From an uncultured Oscillibacter sp. (lineage in GTDB: Bacteria > Bacillota > Clostridia > Oscillospirales > Oscillospiraceae), in contig CANDBG010000029.1 in assembly GCA_947382875.1 (NCBI GenBank), positions 1 through 33,225 on the forward strand: a stretch of DNA of 33,225 nucleotides, read 5' to 3'. The translations under genes were made by a program, and so were the position numbers. The notes under the pieces were generated by a model. That model did no database searches, was not told the DNA's origin, and worked only from the letters and a program-made list of their open reading frames with translations. Positions 25,594-33,225 of the stretch are shown here, in pieces; positions within the stretch are counted from its first letter, which is position 1; each line of letters begins with the position of its first letter.

Positions 25594-27189
25594 ATGGAAA
25601 AACAAGGTACTCCCCTCTTGCAGATGCAGAACATCAAAAAGGATTTCTTCGGCAATCAGGTCCTCACCGATATCAATTTCACCCTGGGCGCAGGCGAAGT
25701 CCTGGGCCTGTGCGGCGAGAACGGCGCGGGCAAGAGTACGCTCATGAAGATCCTTTTCGGGATGGATGTCATCCGGGAAACCGGCGGGTACAGCGGCGAC
25801 GTCCTCATTGACGGCCAGAAGGTCACGTTCAACACGCCCTTCGACGCACTCGCCGCCGGAATTGGTATGGTTCACCAGGAATTCTCTTTGATTCCCGGCT
25901 TTACTGCCGCAGAAAATATTGTTCTGAACCGGGAACCCGTCAAGAAAACGCTTCTTTCCGAGGTGTTTGGCGACCGGCTCAATACCCTCAACTACAAGGC
26001 CATCGCGGAGACCTCCGCCAAGGCCATCGAAAAAATGGGCGTGGAGATTGACGCCAACATGCGCATCAGCGATATGCCTGTCGGTCACAAGCAGTTCACC
26101 GAAATCGCCCGGGAACTGAGCAAAGATCAACTGAAGCTGCTCATTCTTGACGAGCCCACCGCCGTTCTGACGGAAAAGGAAGCCGCCGCGCTTCTGGATT
26201 CCATCCGGAAAATGTCGGCCCAGGGCATCGCGGTCATCTTCATCACCCACCGCCTCCACGAAATTTTGTCGGTGTGCAACAAGGTGGTGGTCATGCGGGA
26301 TGGCTACGTCGTCCGCGACGTGCCCGCCGAGGAGACCAGCGTCTCCGACATTACCAAGTGGATGGTGGGACGGAACGTGGAAGCCCCCGCCGCCGCGCCG
26401 GACAAACAAACCGCTTCGGCAGCTTCCGCCGGAAAAGCGATTCTTTCCATCCGAAACCTCTGGGTCGATATGCCCGGCGAAACTGTGCGAAACGTTACCC
26501 TGGATGTACAGGAGGGCGAGATTTTAGGTATCGGCGGTCTTGCCGGACAGGGAAAACTGGGTATTCCCAACGGCGTCATGGGCTTGTACGACGCTGGCGG
26601 GCACGTGGAATTTGACGGGAAAGAGATTCCCCTCAACAACCCCAAGGCGTGCCTTGACGCATCCCTTGCGTTCGTCTCCGAGGACCGCCGGGATGTGGGT
26701 CTGCTCCTGGACGAAAGCCTTGAGTGGAACATTGCATTCCCGGCGATGCAGGTGCAGAACAAGTTCCTCAAGCACATCGGTCCGATTGCCCTCCGGGACG
26801 AAAAGGCCATTCAGGAAGTTACCCGGAAGTATATTGACGAGCTGATGATCAAATGCACCAGCAGTCAGCAGAAGGCCCGGGAGCTCTCCGGCGGCAACCA
26901 GCAAAAGGTATGTCTTGCGAAGGCTTTCGCGCTGGAACCGAAATTCCTCTTTGTTTCCGAACCCACCCGCGGCATTGACGTGGGTGCAAAGGCCCTGGTT
27001 CTCGACGCGCTGAAGAAGTTCAACCGGGAACGGGGCGTTACCGTGGTCATGATCTCCTCCGAATTGGAGGAGCTGCGGCAGACCTGCGACCGGATTGCGA
27101 TTGTCTCCGGCGGACGCATCGCGGGGATTCTCCCGGCGTCGGAGTCGTCGGAGGAATTCGGTATGCTGATGGTCAGCCAAGTGAAGTAA
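25594..27189 (+). CDS. ABC transporter ATPase with two nucleotide-binding domains (RbsA/MglA type)
   Basis: A 531-residue ATPase with two fused domains, as in ribose, galactose and purine-nucleoside importers. Domain 1 has Walker A GENGAGKS (about 44-51) and Walker B LLILDEPTAVLTEKE. Domain 2 has a decayed P-loop (GGLAGQGKLGI) but a perfect signature LSGGNQQKVCLAKA. The same asymmetry of one active and one degenerate site is usual in the family. I start at ATG 25594; the frame runs further upstream through the previous gene. The ribosome site TAGGGTG is weak. It stands just after the hairpin at 25546-25577. Confidence 0.92.
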   Translation: MEKQGTPLLQMQNIKKDFFGNQVLTDINFTLGAGEVLGLCGENGAGKSTLMKILFGMDVIRETGGYSGDVLIDGQKVTFNTPFDALAAGIGMVHQEFSLIPGFTAAENIVLNREPVKKTLLSEVFGDRLNTLNYKAIAETSAKAIEKMGVEIDANMRISDMPVGHKQFTEIARELSKDQLKLLILDEPTAVLTEKEAAALLDSIRKMSAQGIAVIFITHRLHEILSVCNKVVVMRDGYVVRDVPAEETSVSDITKWMVGRNVEAPAAAPDKQTASAASAGKAILSIRNLWVDMPGETVRNVTLDVQEGEILGIGGLAGQGKLGIPNGVMGLYDAGGHVEFDGKEIPLNNPKACLDASLAFVSEDRRDVGLLLDESLEWNIAFPAMQVQNKFLKHIGPIALRDEKAIQEVTRKYIDELMIKCTSSQQKARELSGGNQQKVCLAKAFALEPKFLFVSEPTRGIDVGAKALVLDALKKFNRERGVTVVMISSELEELRQTCDRIAIVSGGRIAGILPASESSEEFGMLMVSQVK

Positions 27190-27201
27190 GGAGGGAACAC
27201 A

Positions 27202-28260
27202 ATGGGTTATGTTGGTATCGCCGAGGGCCTGCGTTACTGGATGAAACGCATGGAAATGCCCCGGCTCATAATCGCAGGATTTTTGGTTCTGCTCTATGTG
27301 ATTGCCCCGTTTGTCGGGGCGGATTTCCCCACGCAGATTACAAACACAATCAACCGTTTCAGCTGGAACGCCGTCCTCGTTCTGGCGATGGTGCCGATGG
27401 TGCATTCCGGCTGCGGCCTGAACTTCGGCTTACCGCTGGGCATTATCTCGGGCCTGCTGGGCGCGACGCTTTCCATTCAATTCGGCTTCACGGGCCTTTT
27501 GAGCTTCGTGATGGCGATTGTGATTGCGACGCCGTTTTCGGTATTGTTCGGCACGGGGTACGGCACGCTGTTGAACAAAATCAAGGGCGGCGAAATGATG
27601 ATTGCCACGTATGTGGGCTTTTCAGCGATTTCGTTCATGTGCATGATGTGGCTGCTGCTGCCGTACACCAGCCCGACGATGGTCTGGGGCCTGTCCGGCG
27701 CGGGCCTGCGTCCCACGATCTCCCTGGAGGGCTTCTACGATCAGGTTCTTGCAAATTTCCTCCACATTAAGATTGGTAATTTTGAAATCCCAACCGGGTC
27801 CCTGTTGTTCTTCGCGCTGCTGGCGTTTTTGATGTGGCTGTTCCTGCGCACCAAAACCGGCACGGCCATGACGGCGGTCGGCTCGAACCGGGTGTTTGCC
27901 CAGGCCGCCGGCATCAACGTCGACCGCACCCGGACGCTCTCCGTCATTCTCTCCACGTGGTTAGGCGCGGTTGGCATCCTGGTTTACCAGCAGGGCTTCG
28001 GGTTCATCCAGCTCTACACCGCCCCCAACAACATGACGCTGCCTACGGTCTCCGCGATTCTGATTGGCGGCGCGTCGGTGAACAAGGCGTCGATTCCGAA
28101 CGTGATTATCGGTACCATTTTGTTCCAGGGCATGGTCACGATGACGCCGACCATCATGAACGCTCTGATTCACATGGACATTAGCGAAGTGGTGCGCGTG
28201 ATTGTCACACAGGGTATGATTCTCTACGCCCTGACCAGAAAGCCCGAGGGGGGGAATTGA
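27202..28260 (+). CDS. ABC importer permease 1 (BPD_transp_2 type)
   Basis: A 352-residue permease with eight to ten hydrophobic segments, of the branched-chain/ribose permease superfamily. The ATPase-docking loop TAVGSNRVFAQAAGINVDRTRT (about 225-246) and the late ILIGGASVNKASIPNVIIG are typical. AAGGAGGG precedes the ATG. It forms a heterodimer with the next permease. It starts 12 bases after the ATPase gene. Confidence 0.92.
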   Translation: MGYVGIAEGLRYWMKRMEMPRLIIAGFLVLLYVIAPFVGADFPTQITNTINRFSWNAVLVLAMVPMVHSGCGLNFGLPLGIISGLLGATLSIQFGFTGLLSFVMAIVIATPFSVLFGTGYGTLLNKIKGGEMMIATYVGFSAISFMCMMWLLLPYTSPTMVWGLSGAGLRPTISLEGFYDQVLANFLHIKIGNFEIPTGSLLFFALLAFLMWLFLRTKTGTAMTAVGSNRVFAQAAGINVDRTRTLSVILSTWLGAVGILVYQQGFGFIQLYTAPNNMTLPTVSAILIGGASVNKASIPNVIIGTILFQGMVTMTPTIMNALIHMDISEVVRVIVTQGMILYALTRKPEGGN

Positions 28261-28262
28261 GC

Positions 28263-29369
28263 ATGAAGCAAAATAAGGTACTGAATTTTCTGCTGAACAA
28301 TATGGTGCCGATTATGTTCATCATTATCTGTGCCGTACTGATTCCTCTGTCGGGCTTCTCCGCGGGGTATCTGCTCAACGAAATTATTACCCGTATGGGC
28401 CGGAACACGTTCCTGGTTCTCTGCTTACTGTTCCCGATCATGTCCGGCATGGGCCTGAACTTCGGCATGACGTTAGGCGCGATGGCGGCGGAAATTGCGA
28501 TTATTTTCGTAGCCGACTGGCAAATCTGGGGTCTGCCGGGAATCGTGCTGGCGGTGATCCTGTCGCTTCCGATTTCAGTGGCCCTGGGCTGGCTCTGCGG
28601 CACGATCATGAACATGGCGATTGGCCGGGAAATGATCACCGGCTATATCATGAACTTCTTCATCGGCGGCTGGTATCAGCTGGTAGTGCTGTTTATGATG
28701 GGGCCGATTATCCCGATTGTCCACAGCTCCATCAAGCTCCCCCGGGGCTACGGCATCCGCAACACGGTCAGCCTGCTGAATATGCGCCAGACCCTGGACG
28801 ACCTGTTAGCAATCCGCATCGGAGGCATCAAGATTCCGGTTCTGACGTTCCTGCTTATTGGTCTGCTGTGTCTGTTTATCGTCTGGTTCCGCCGGACGAA
28901 GCTGGGCCAGGATATGCGGGCCGTGGGACAGGATATGAACGTCGCCCGGGACGCGGGCATCAAGGTCGAGCGCACCCGCATCATTTCCATCATCATGTCG
29001 ACGGTTTTCGCCGGGTTTGGCATGGTCATTTATCTGCAAAACATGGGCAACCTCCCCACCTACACTGCACACAGTCAGATCGGTATGTTCTGCATTGCGG
29101 CTCTGCTGGTAGGCGGCGCGTCGGTGGAAAAGGCTTCCATTAGCAACGCCTTCCTTGGCGTGACGCTCTTTCACCTGATGTTCATTGTCGCGCCCGCCGC
29201 CGGTACGGAGATCATCGGCGATTCGATGATTGGCGAATACTTCCGCGTGTTTGCCTCCTACGGCGTCATTACGCTGGCGCTGATCATGTATGAGATGAAG
29301 AAGCGCAGAAGCAAAGGGCAGGCGGGTCAGATGCTGGCCCAGGCCCAGCGAGAGGAGGAAGCGTCGTGA
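28263..29369 (+). CDS. ABC importer permease 2 (BPD_transp_2 type)
   Basis: A 368-residue permease, second half of the membrane channel, with about nine hydrophobic segments. It shares the docking loop (RAVGQDMNVARDAGIKVERTRI) and the LLVGGASVEKASISN block with permease 1. I start at ATG 28263, which follows a run of G at good spacing; a TTG at 28257 opens the same frame and overlaps the previous stop. The tail is basic (KKRRSKGQ) and cytosolic. Confidence 0.9.
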   Translation: MKQNKVLNFLLNNMVPIMFIIICAVLIPLSGFSAGYLLNEIITRMGRNTFLVLCLLFPIMSGMGLNFGMTLGAMAAEIAIIFVADWQIWGLPGIVLAVILSLPISVALGWLCGTIMNMAIGREMITGYIMNFFIGGWYQLVVLFMMGPIIPIVHSSIKLPRGYGIRNTVSLLNMRQTLDDLLAIRIGGIKIPVLTFLLIGLLCLFIVWFRRTKLGQDMRAVGQDMNVARDAGIKVERTRIISIIMSTVFAGFGMVIYLQNMGNLPTYTAHSQIGMFCIAALLVGGASVEKASISNAFLGVTLFHLMFIVAPAAGTEIIGDSMIGEYFRVFASYGVITLALIMYEMKKRRSKGQAGQMLAQAQREEEAS

Positions 29370-29866
29370 AGTCCAAACGGAGAGTGCTGATTTGCCTGCT
29401 GTCGGTGGCGGTATTGGCTGCCATTGCCGCCGTGATGATGATTATTGGCCGCGGGCACACGATTTACGTGGACAACCGGAGCGTCGACTATAACGGGCAG
29501 ACGTATGAAGCGCCTTACAAAGTGACCGTCTACGTCAAGGACGAACAGATCGCGAAGCTCTACGACAAGGAGCGCGGTATGTCCACCTGGATTGGTCAGA
29601 ATTTCCAGATGACGCTGGAAGTCATGGAAAAAAAGGGCGGCGACGAGGTTTTGCAGACCATCCAGCTCAAGCTGCCCTATGACATGGACGGTATTATCGT
29701 GAACCTTCCGGCGGTGCTAGCGGGGCTTCCGGAAGAAGCCTGGCTGACGGAGTTCATTCCTGCGCCGGTGGTGGAGGAAGACGACGGCGAGATTCCCGGC
29801 GAGAGTGACGAGTTCGGTCTCGAGGGCGACATGGGCGACGATATGGGCCTTGGCGGCGATATCTGA
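29366..29866 (+). CDS. Small membrane-anchored protein with acidic carboxyl tail, part of the importer operon
   Basis: A 166-residue protein that I do not recognise with certainty (possibly DUF6672). It has one membrane helix near the start (about 7-27), a beta-rich outer domain (HTIYVDNRSVDYNGQTYEAP...) and a strongly acidic, Gly/Met-rich tail (EEDDGEIPGESDEFGLEGDM). The GTG at 29366 overlaps the permease 2 stop by four bases after an AGGAGG site, so it is tightly coupled to the transporter. A chaperone or ligand-loading partner of the binding lipoproteins is possible. It may also bind a cation through its acidic tail. Both are inference. Confidence 0.7.
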   Translation: MKSKRRVLICLLSVAVLAAIAAVMMIIGRGHTIYVDNRSVDYNGQTYEAPYKVTVYVKDEQIAKLYDKERGMSTWIGQNFQMTLEVMEKKGGDEVLQTIQLKLPYDMDGIIVNLPAVLAGLPEEAWLTEFIPAPVVEEDDGEIPGESDEFGLEGDMGDDMGLGGDI

Positions 29867-29870
29867 TTTT

Positions 29871-29899
29871 TTGTAAAATTCCGGAAATCCCTGTAAATT
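29871..29899 (+). promoter_or_regulatory. Weak candidate promoter of the dipeptidase gene
   Basis: TTGTAA (29871-29876) and TAAATT (29894-29899) are 17 bases apart, each four of six to consensus. Transcription would begin about ten bases before the hairpin at 29917. Confidence 0.35.
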
Positions 29900-29916
29900 T
29901 CAAAAATTATGTCAGA

Positions 29917-29949
29917 CATACCGCTCATGCTTCCGGCATGAGCGGTATG
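29917..29949 (+). promoter_or_regulatory. Strong hairpin just before the dipeptidase ribosome site
   Basis: A perfect 14-base stem (CATACCGCTCATGC, 29917-29930, with 29936-29949) capped by TTCCG. It has no T run, and AAGGAGG begins four bases after it. It may end the importer transcript by processing, or protect or gate the start of the next gene. Confidence 0.6.
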
Positions 29950-29964
29950 CATAAGGAGGAGCAC

Positions 29965-31425
29965 ATGGCGATTTTATCTGGATTGGAACCAAAAAAGGTA
30001 TTCGAGTATTTTGAGAAACTGAGCAGCGTACCTCACGGCAGCGGCAACACGAAGCAAATCAGTGATTTGTGTGTTGGATTTGCCAAGGAATTGGGGCTTG
30101 CTTACCGGCAGGATGACGCGAATAATGTCGTCATTTGGAAGCCTGCCTCCCCCGGCTACGAAGACGCGCCAACGGTAATTCTGCAAGGGCATATTGATAT
30201 GGTGTGTGCGAAAGAGCCGGGATGTGGGAAGGATATGGCTGTCGAGGGCCTGGACCTTAAGACGGACGGCGAATGGGTATGGGCAGACCAGACCTCTCTG
30301 GGCGGAGATAACTGTATCGCGGTAGCGATGGCGCTGGCTGTCTTGGCCGACGACACCCTCCCCCACCCTCCTCTGGAAGCCGTCTTCACCACCGAGGAAG
30401 AAACGGGCATGGACGGTGCGCAGGCGTTGGATTGCAGCGATTTGAAGGGACGTCTTCTGCTGAACCTGGATTCAGAAGAGGAAGGCGTTTTCACGGTCTC
30501 CTGCGCCGGCGGGATGCGGGTGGACTGTCTGCTTCCGGGCACGCTGGAAGCGGTGGAAAACGCATCAGGGTTTGCAGTGACGCTCTCCGGGCTTCAGGGC
30601 GGCCACTCCGGACAGGATATTGGCAAGGGCCGCGGGTCGGCGAACCCGCTGATGGTTCGCACGCTGTTTACAGCGATGGAACGGATATCGGGGCTGCGTC
30701 TGACGGATATCCGCGGCGGACGGTTTGACAACGTGATTTGCCCGCAGAACGAAGCAAGGATAAGCGTTCCAGCGGATCGGGCCAACGATTTCCAGGCGTT
30801 TATCCGGGAGTTCGACGCCGTGCTGAAAAACGAATACGCGGGCTGTGACACAGGCGTAAGCCTGACGTGCGCCCCAGCGTCGGTGGAGCGGGCCTGGACG
30901 GCCCAGGCAACCTCAGACGCGCTGCACACACTTCTGGCGCTGCCCCAGGGCGTCCAGGCGATGAGCACGGATTTCCCGGGCATGGTACAAACCTCCCTGA
31001 ACCTTGGTCTGATTTCCTTGGAGGAAGATGGTCTGCATTTTTCGTTCTCTCTGCGTTCGAGCATTGCGTCGCAGAAGGAGATGCTGTTCCAGCGGTTACG
31101 TGCAATTGTGGAATATGGCGGCGGCACGGTTTCGCAGCGGAGCAGTTACCCCGGCTGGCAGTATGTACGGGATTCAGCGGCGCGGGAACGTCTGCTGACG
31201 GTTTACCGTGATCTCAGCGGACAGGAAGGGGTCATAATGGGAACCCACGGCGGCTTGGAGTGCGGATTGTTTATCGAGAAAATTCCAGGGCTTGACGCAA
31301 TTTCGTTTGGTCCGGAACTGCACGATGTACACTCACCGCGGGAACGTCTGAACGTCCCCTCTACCGCCAGGACGTACGCGCTTGTGTGCGAGTTTTTGAA
31401 GCGGAGCAACGCGCAGGGCGCGTAA
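29965..31425 (+). CDS. pepD: PepD-type aminoacyl-histidine dipeptidase (M20 family)
   Basis: A 486-residue cytosolic zinc peptidase that splits dipeptides (Xaa-His and broader). Metal-site motifs are GHIDMV (His76, Asp78), SLGGDNCIA (Asp115) and TTEEETGMDG (Glu145, Glu146). The lid-domain signature QGGHSGQDIGKGR is present in the middle. I start at ATG 29965 after AAGGAGG (29953-29959); an ATG at 29938 opens the same frame but lies inside the hairpin. It is 98 bases after the transporter operon, so a link with that importer is possible but not shown. A terminator follows at 31475-31506. Confidence 0.93.
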   Translation: MAILSGLEPKKVFEYFEKLSSVPHGSGNTKQISDLCVGFAKELGLAYRQDDANNVVIWKPASPGYEDAPTVILQGHIDMVCAKEPGCGKDMAVEGLDLKTDGEWVWADQTSLGGDNCIAVAMALAVLADDTLPHPPLEAVFTTEEETGMDGAQALDCSDLKGRLLLNLDSEEEGVFTVSCAGGMRVDCLLPGTLEAVENASGFAVTLSGLQGGHSGQDIGKGRGSANPLMVRTLFTAMERISGLRLTDIRGGRFDNVICPQNEARISVPADRANDFQAFIREFDAVLKNEYAGCDTGVSLTCAPASVERAWTAQATSDALHTLLALPQGVQAMSTDFPGMVQTSLNLGLISLEEDGLHFSFSLRSSIASQKEMLFQRLRAIVEYGGGTVSQRSSYPGWQYVRDSAARERLLTVYRDLSGQEGVIMGTHGGLECGLFIEKIPGLDAISFGPELHDVHSPRERLNVPSTARTYALVCEFLKRSNAQGA

Positions 31426-31474
31426 TTGAGAACCTTGCAGAATACAGTGTCTTTCGTGTTTACACAGGAGACAA

Positions 31475-31510
31475 AAAGCCGTCCGGCGGAAACGCCGGGC
31501 GGCTTTGTCC
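31475..31510 (+). terminator. Terminator after pepD
   Basis: A 14-base stem (31475-31488 with 31493-31506, one T-G wobble) capped by a GAAA tetraloop, followed by a very short T run. Confidence 0.75.
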
Positions 31511-31545
31511 GGATGCAGAAAGAGTCTGAAAATTTGAAAAAAGAC

Positions 31546-31573
31546 TTGACTTTTTCGGATTGTCTGGTATAAT
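31546..31573 (+). promoter_or_regulatory. Promoter of tRNA-Ser
   Basis: TTGACT (31546-31551) and a perfect TATAAT (31568-31573) with a 16-base spacer, about 33 bases before the tRNA. Confidence 0.8.
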
Positions 31574-31606
31574 GGTACTCGTTCCAAATCTTGAGAATAT
31601 GGTTAT

Positions 31607-31698
31607 GGAGAAGTCGCCTAGTTGGTCGAGGGCGCATGATTGGAAATCATGTAGGCCCCTAAAGGGTCTCGAGGGTTCGAATCCCTCCTTCTCCGCCA
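31607..31698 (+). tRNA. tRNA-Ser (anticodon GGA)
   Basis: A 92-base tRNA with acceptor GGAGAAG paired with CTTCTCC, anticodon loop TTGGAAA (anticodon GGA, reading UCC and UCU), a long variable arm (class II, as expected for serine), the GGTTCGAATCC T arm and an encoded CCA (31696-31698). A terminator follows. Confidence 0.97.
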
Positions 31699-31702
31699 AA
31701 GT

Positions 31703-31740
31703 AAAAGCCTTGTATTGCAATAGATACAGGGCTTTTCTTT
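31703..31740 (+). terminator. Terminator of tRNA-Ser
   Basis: AAAAGCCTTGTAT pairs with ATACAGGGCTTTT (13 bases, one G-T wobble), followed by CTTTTTG. Confidence 0.8.
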
Positions 31741-31788
31741 TTGTACTTTTCATGCAATTTACCCCTAAGCATACCCCTATCCGGATTT

Positions 31789-31971
31789 TTACCCCTTTTT
31801 CGCAAGTCCGTCATAGTAACTCTGCATTCGGGCCGCTGTGTCTTTCATCATCTGTTCCGAGGTGTGCGCATAGACATTCAGCGTGAAGGAAGCCGTCGCG
31901 TGTCCCATCAAACTTTGTACACTTTTTATGTCGGCTCCACTGGCAATAGCGACCGTCGCCGCAGTGTGCCC
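31789..31971 (-). pseudogene. Carboxyl-terminal remnant of a tyrosine recombinase (phage-type integrase)
   Basis: On the minus strand an open stretch of about 58 codons reads HTAATVAIASGADIKSVQS, then LMGHATASFTLNVYAHTSEQ, and ends DTAARMQSYYDGLAKKG before TAA at 31791-31789. This is the carboxyl end of a tyrosine recombinase, with the HTAA motif, the catalytic His (GHA) and the nucleophile Tyr (VYAH). An in-frame TAA stands two codons before the first His, and the usual upstream catalytic domain is missing, so it is a truncated relic. It points toward the 3' end of tRNA-Ser, about 90 bases away, the classic layout of an element that integrated there. Confidence 0.85.
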
Positions 31972-31985
31972 TTACGGTATAATAA

Positions 31986-32041
31986 GGACAAATCAGAAAA
32001 GCCCTTGTTTGCAACGGGTTTCAGGTCTGTCCTTGTTTTTT
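31986..32041 (+). terminator. Terminator-like hairpin near the recombinase remnant
   Basis: AAGGACA pairs with TGTCCTT, with an inner AAGCCC/GGGTTT pairing, followed by a run of seven T at about 32034-32041. Confidence 0.5.
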
Positions 32042-32124
32042 TCATTTATTTCCCCCACGAAAATAAGTATAGTGAGAGGTTGCCAGAAAGTGAAGTGTAC
32101 CATTAAGGACAAATAAATTGTATC

Positions 32125-32165
32125 GCACCCAACTAGAGTGTCAATGTCCCGGCTGGGTGCTTTTG
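32125..32165 (+). terminator. Terminator-like hairpin
   Basis: GCACCCA (32125-32131) pairs with TGGGTGC (32154-32160), followed by TTTT. The 22-base loop makes it less certain. Confidence 0.4.
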
Positions 32166-32970
32166 TGGGAGCTGATGATAAAACTGATGTAGGGTATAGC
32201 ACCACTTGGAAGATGCGGCGAAGATGAACCCGGGCGGGTTATCTATGAAGGAACGGAGGACGTTCTTAGACGTTCCCGTACCAAGAGCTCACCAGCAAAC
32301 AGACTGAACACCAACAAGGAATGACGCATTTCTGTACTCTTCCGCTAGAGTGTATAAAAATGTATCCTGTGGAGTAGCTATCTAGATCGCGGCTGCTGCA
32401 TCATTCCATGTGATATGCGTTGCTTTACTCCATTCAAGGGACATACCCCTACGCCGTTCTGCGGCTATCCCCGTGGCACCATAACGTCACTTACTCTCTG
32501 CTAATCATGCGAAGCATGAAGCCACGCCGTCAGGTGTGTTCGACCAGACGCAAAACGTCCGCTCCTGGGGGTGGGGGACACCAACAAGCGAGTAGGAATA
32601 TCTGAAAAGGATATTCCCACTCATTGCTTGCTTACGTTATAACTTCGCTATCATGCCTCCCTTTGATAAGTCTCTCTGAAAATAGCTGTAGCTTTAACAA
32701 TGGAAAAATATTTTTCCGGGCATATCGCAACACCGCGAGAACGCTTGGAGTTACAAACTTCAACTCAATTTCCGGAAGACACCATAGGGTATTATGTACA
32801 TACTAGATAGTAAGAAACTGCATCAATAGGTTAAATGTGAAAACAAGAGTATGAAAAACAACAATCAATTAGGCCACCTATACAGAGTTGATGATATTTC
32901 ATAATCTTTTAGAAAGGCGACAAGCGTTGTTGAGATAGATTAAAGAACATTGTTCTTATCCAGCGTTTAG
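32166..32970. other. Long non-coding stretch with scattered inverted repeats
   Basis: No intact gene. It holds an imperfect hairpin GGAATATC/GATATTCC (32595-32617) with CAAGC/GCTTG outside (32585-32630) and a small AACCC/GGGTT stem (32227-32240). The composition changes from GC-rich to AT-rich near 32600. It may be debris of the integrative element. Confidence 0.5.
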
Positions 32971-33210
32971 GAAAACTTCCCATTCAGACTTGATTCATAC
33001 TGAAATATCCGCTCTAACATCCGGTTTCTGGGAAATACTCTGCTCAAATATTTCGCAATGCCAAATATCGGCAAAAGCCTTGAATAGATATTGCTCAATG
33101 ACCTCTTGTGATCAAAATACGGATTTCGTACCATGGTTATTGGCAGCGGCAGATGTCGCTATTTGCTCTATTTTCGGCTCTTCCAATTTTGTGGTGGATA
33201 GCCCCTAAAT
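32971..33210 (-). pseudogene. Possible decayed gene at the right edge
   Basis: On the minus strand one frame reads plausible protein (EVIEQYLFKAFADIW and SISQKPDVRADISV) but is broken by a TGA on either side. The same DNA on the plus strand keeps an open frame of 72 codons that resembles its mirror image. I do not recognise it. It may be part of a lost accessory gene or chance. Confidence 0.25.
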
Positions 33211-33225
33211 CAACCCTCTTTTTAC

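Noticed and set aside
24216-25655. A 479-codon open frame on the minus strand
   Set aside because: It mirrors the second binding-lipoprotein gene, and a similar mirror frame exists for the first; both are shadows of high-GC coding DNA.
32990-33208. Plus-strand 72-codon frame at the right edge
   Set aside because: It has no ribosome site and looks like the mirror of a possible decayed minus-strand frame.

Overview
The window looks like a piece of chromosome from a Gram-positive Clostridia bacterium, probably an Oscillospiraceae-type gut anaerobe. The evidence is strong AGGAGG ribosome sites, frequent TTG and GTG starts, lipoprotein-anchored binding proteins, a V-type ATPase in the enterococcal ntp gene order, MerR and HxlR thiol-type regulators, and high GC in coding DNA with AT-rich islands. 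The taxonomic call is inference.

Layout. 1-2750 (+): a surface-glycan patch with a broken GtrB-like glycosyltransferase, a GtrA-like flippase and an AT-rich gene for an SGNH-hydrolase-like protein. 2811-4679: a MerR regulator, an HxlR regulator and a divergent radical SAM gene. The MerR promoter has the 19-bp spacer with a dyad typical of that family, and a TACT-N7-AGTA operator lies between the HxlR and radical SAM genes. 4798-11692 (-): an operon that reads serine hydrolase, two permeases, two ATPases and a binding lipoprotein, a Dpp/Opp peptide importer led by a penicillin-binding-protein-like hydrolase. 12095-13216 (-): an FkbM methyltransferase. 13388-22304 (-): a V-type ATPase operon ntpF-I-K-E-C-G-A-B-D. 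It is split between ntpG and ntpA by about 150 bases that fold into seven consecutive hairpins. Its c-ring subunit keeps the sodium-binding residues.

22846-29866 (+): an ABC importer of the ribose/BMP type. It has two tandem, nearly duplicate binding lipoproteins (I believe DUF3798), a double-domain ATPase, two permeases and a small membrane-anchored protein with an acidic tail. Strong hairpins between the binding-protein genes and the ATPase probably set high binding-protein expression. This transporter of unknown substrate is the best candidate for an undescribed system. 29965-31425 (+): a PepD-type dipeptidase.

31607-31698 (+): tRNA-Ser(GGA). The 58-codon carboxyl end of a tyrosine recombinase lies just downstream on the opposite strand, the scar of an integrative element. 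From there to the right edge (about 1.2 kb) I see no intact gene, only hairpins, short repeats and a possible decayed reading frame.
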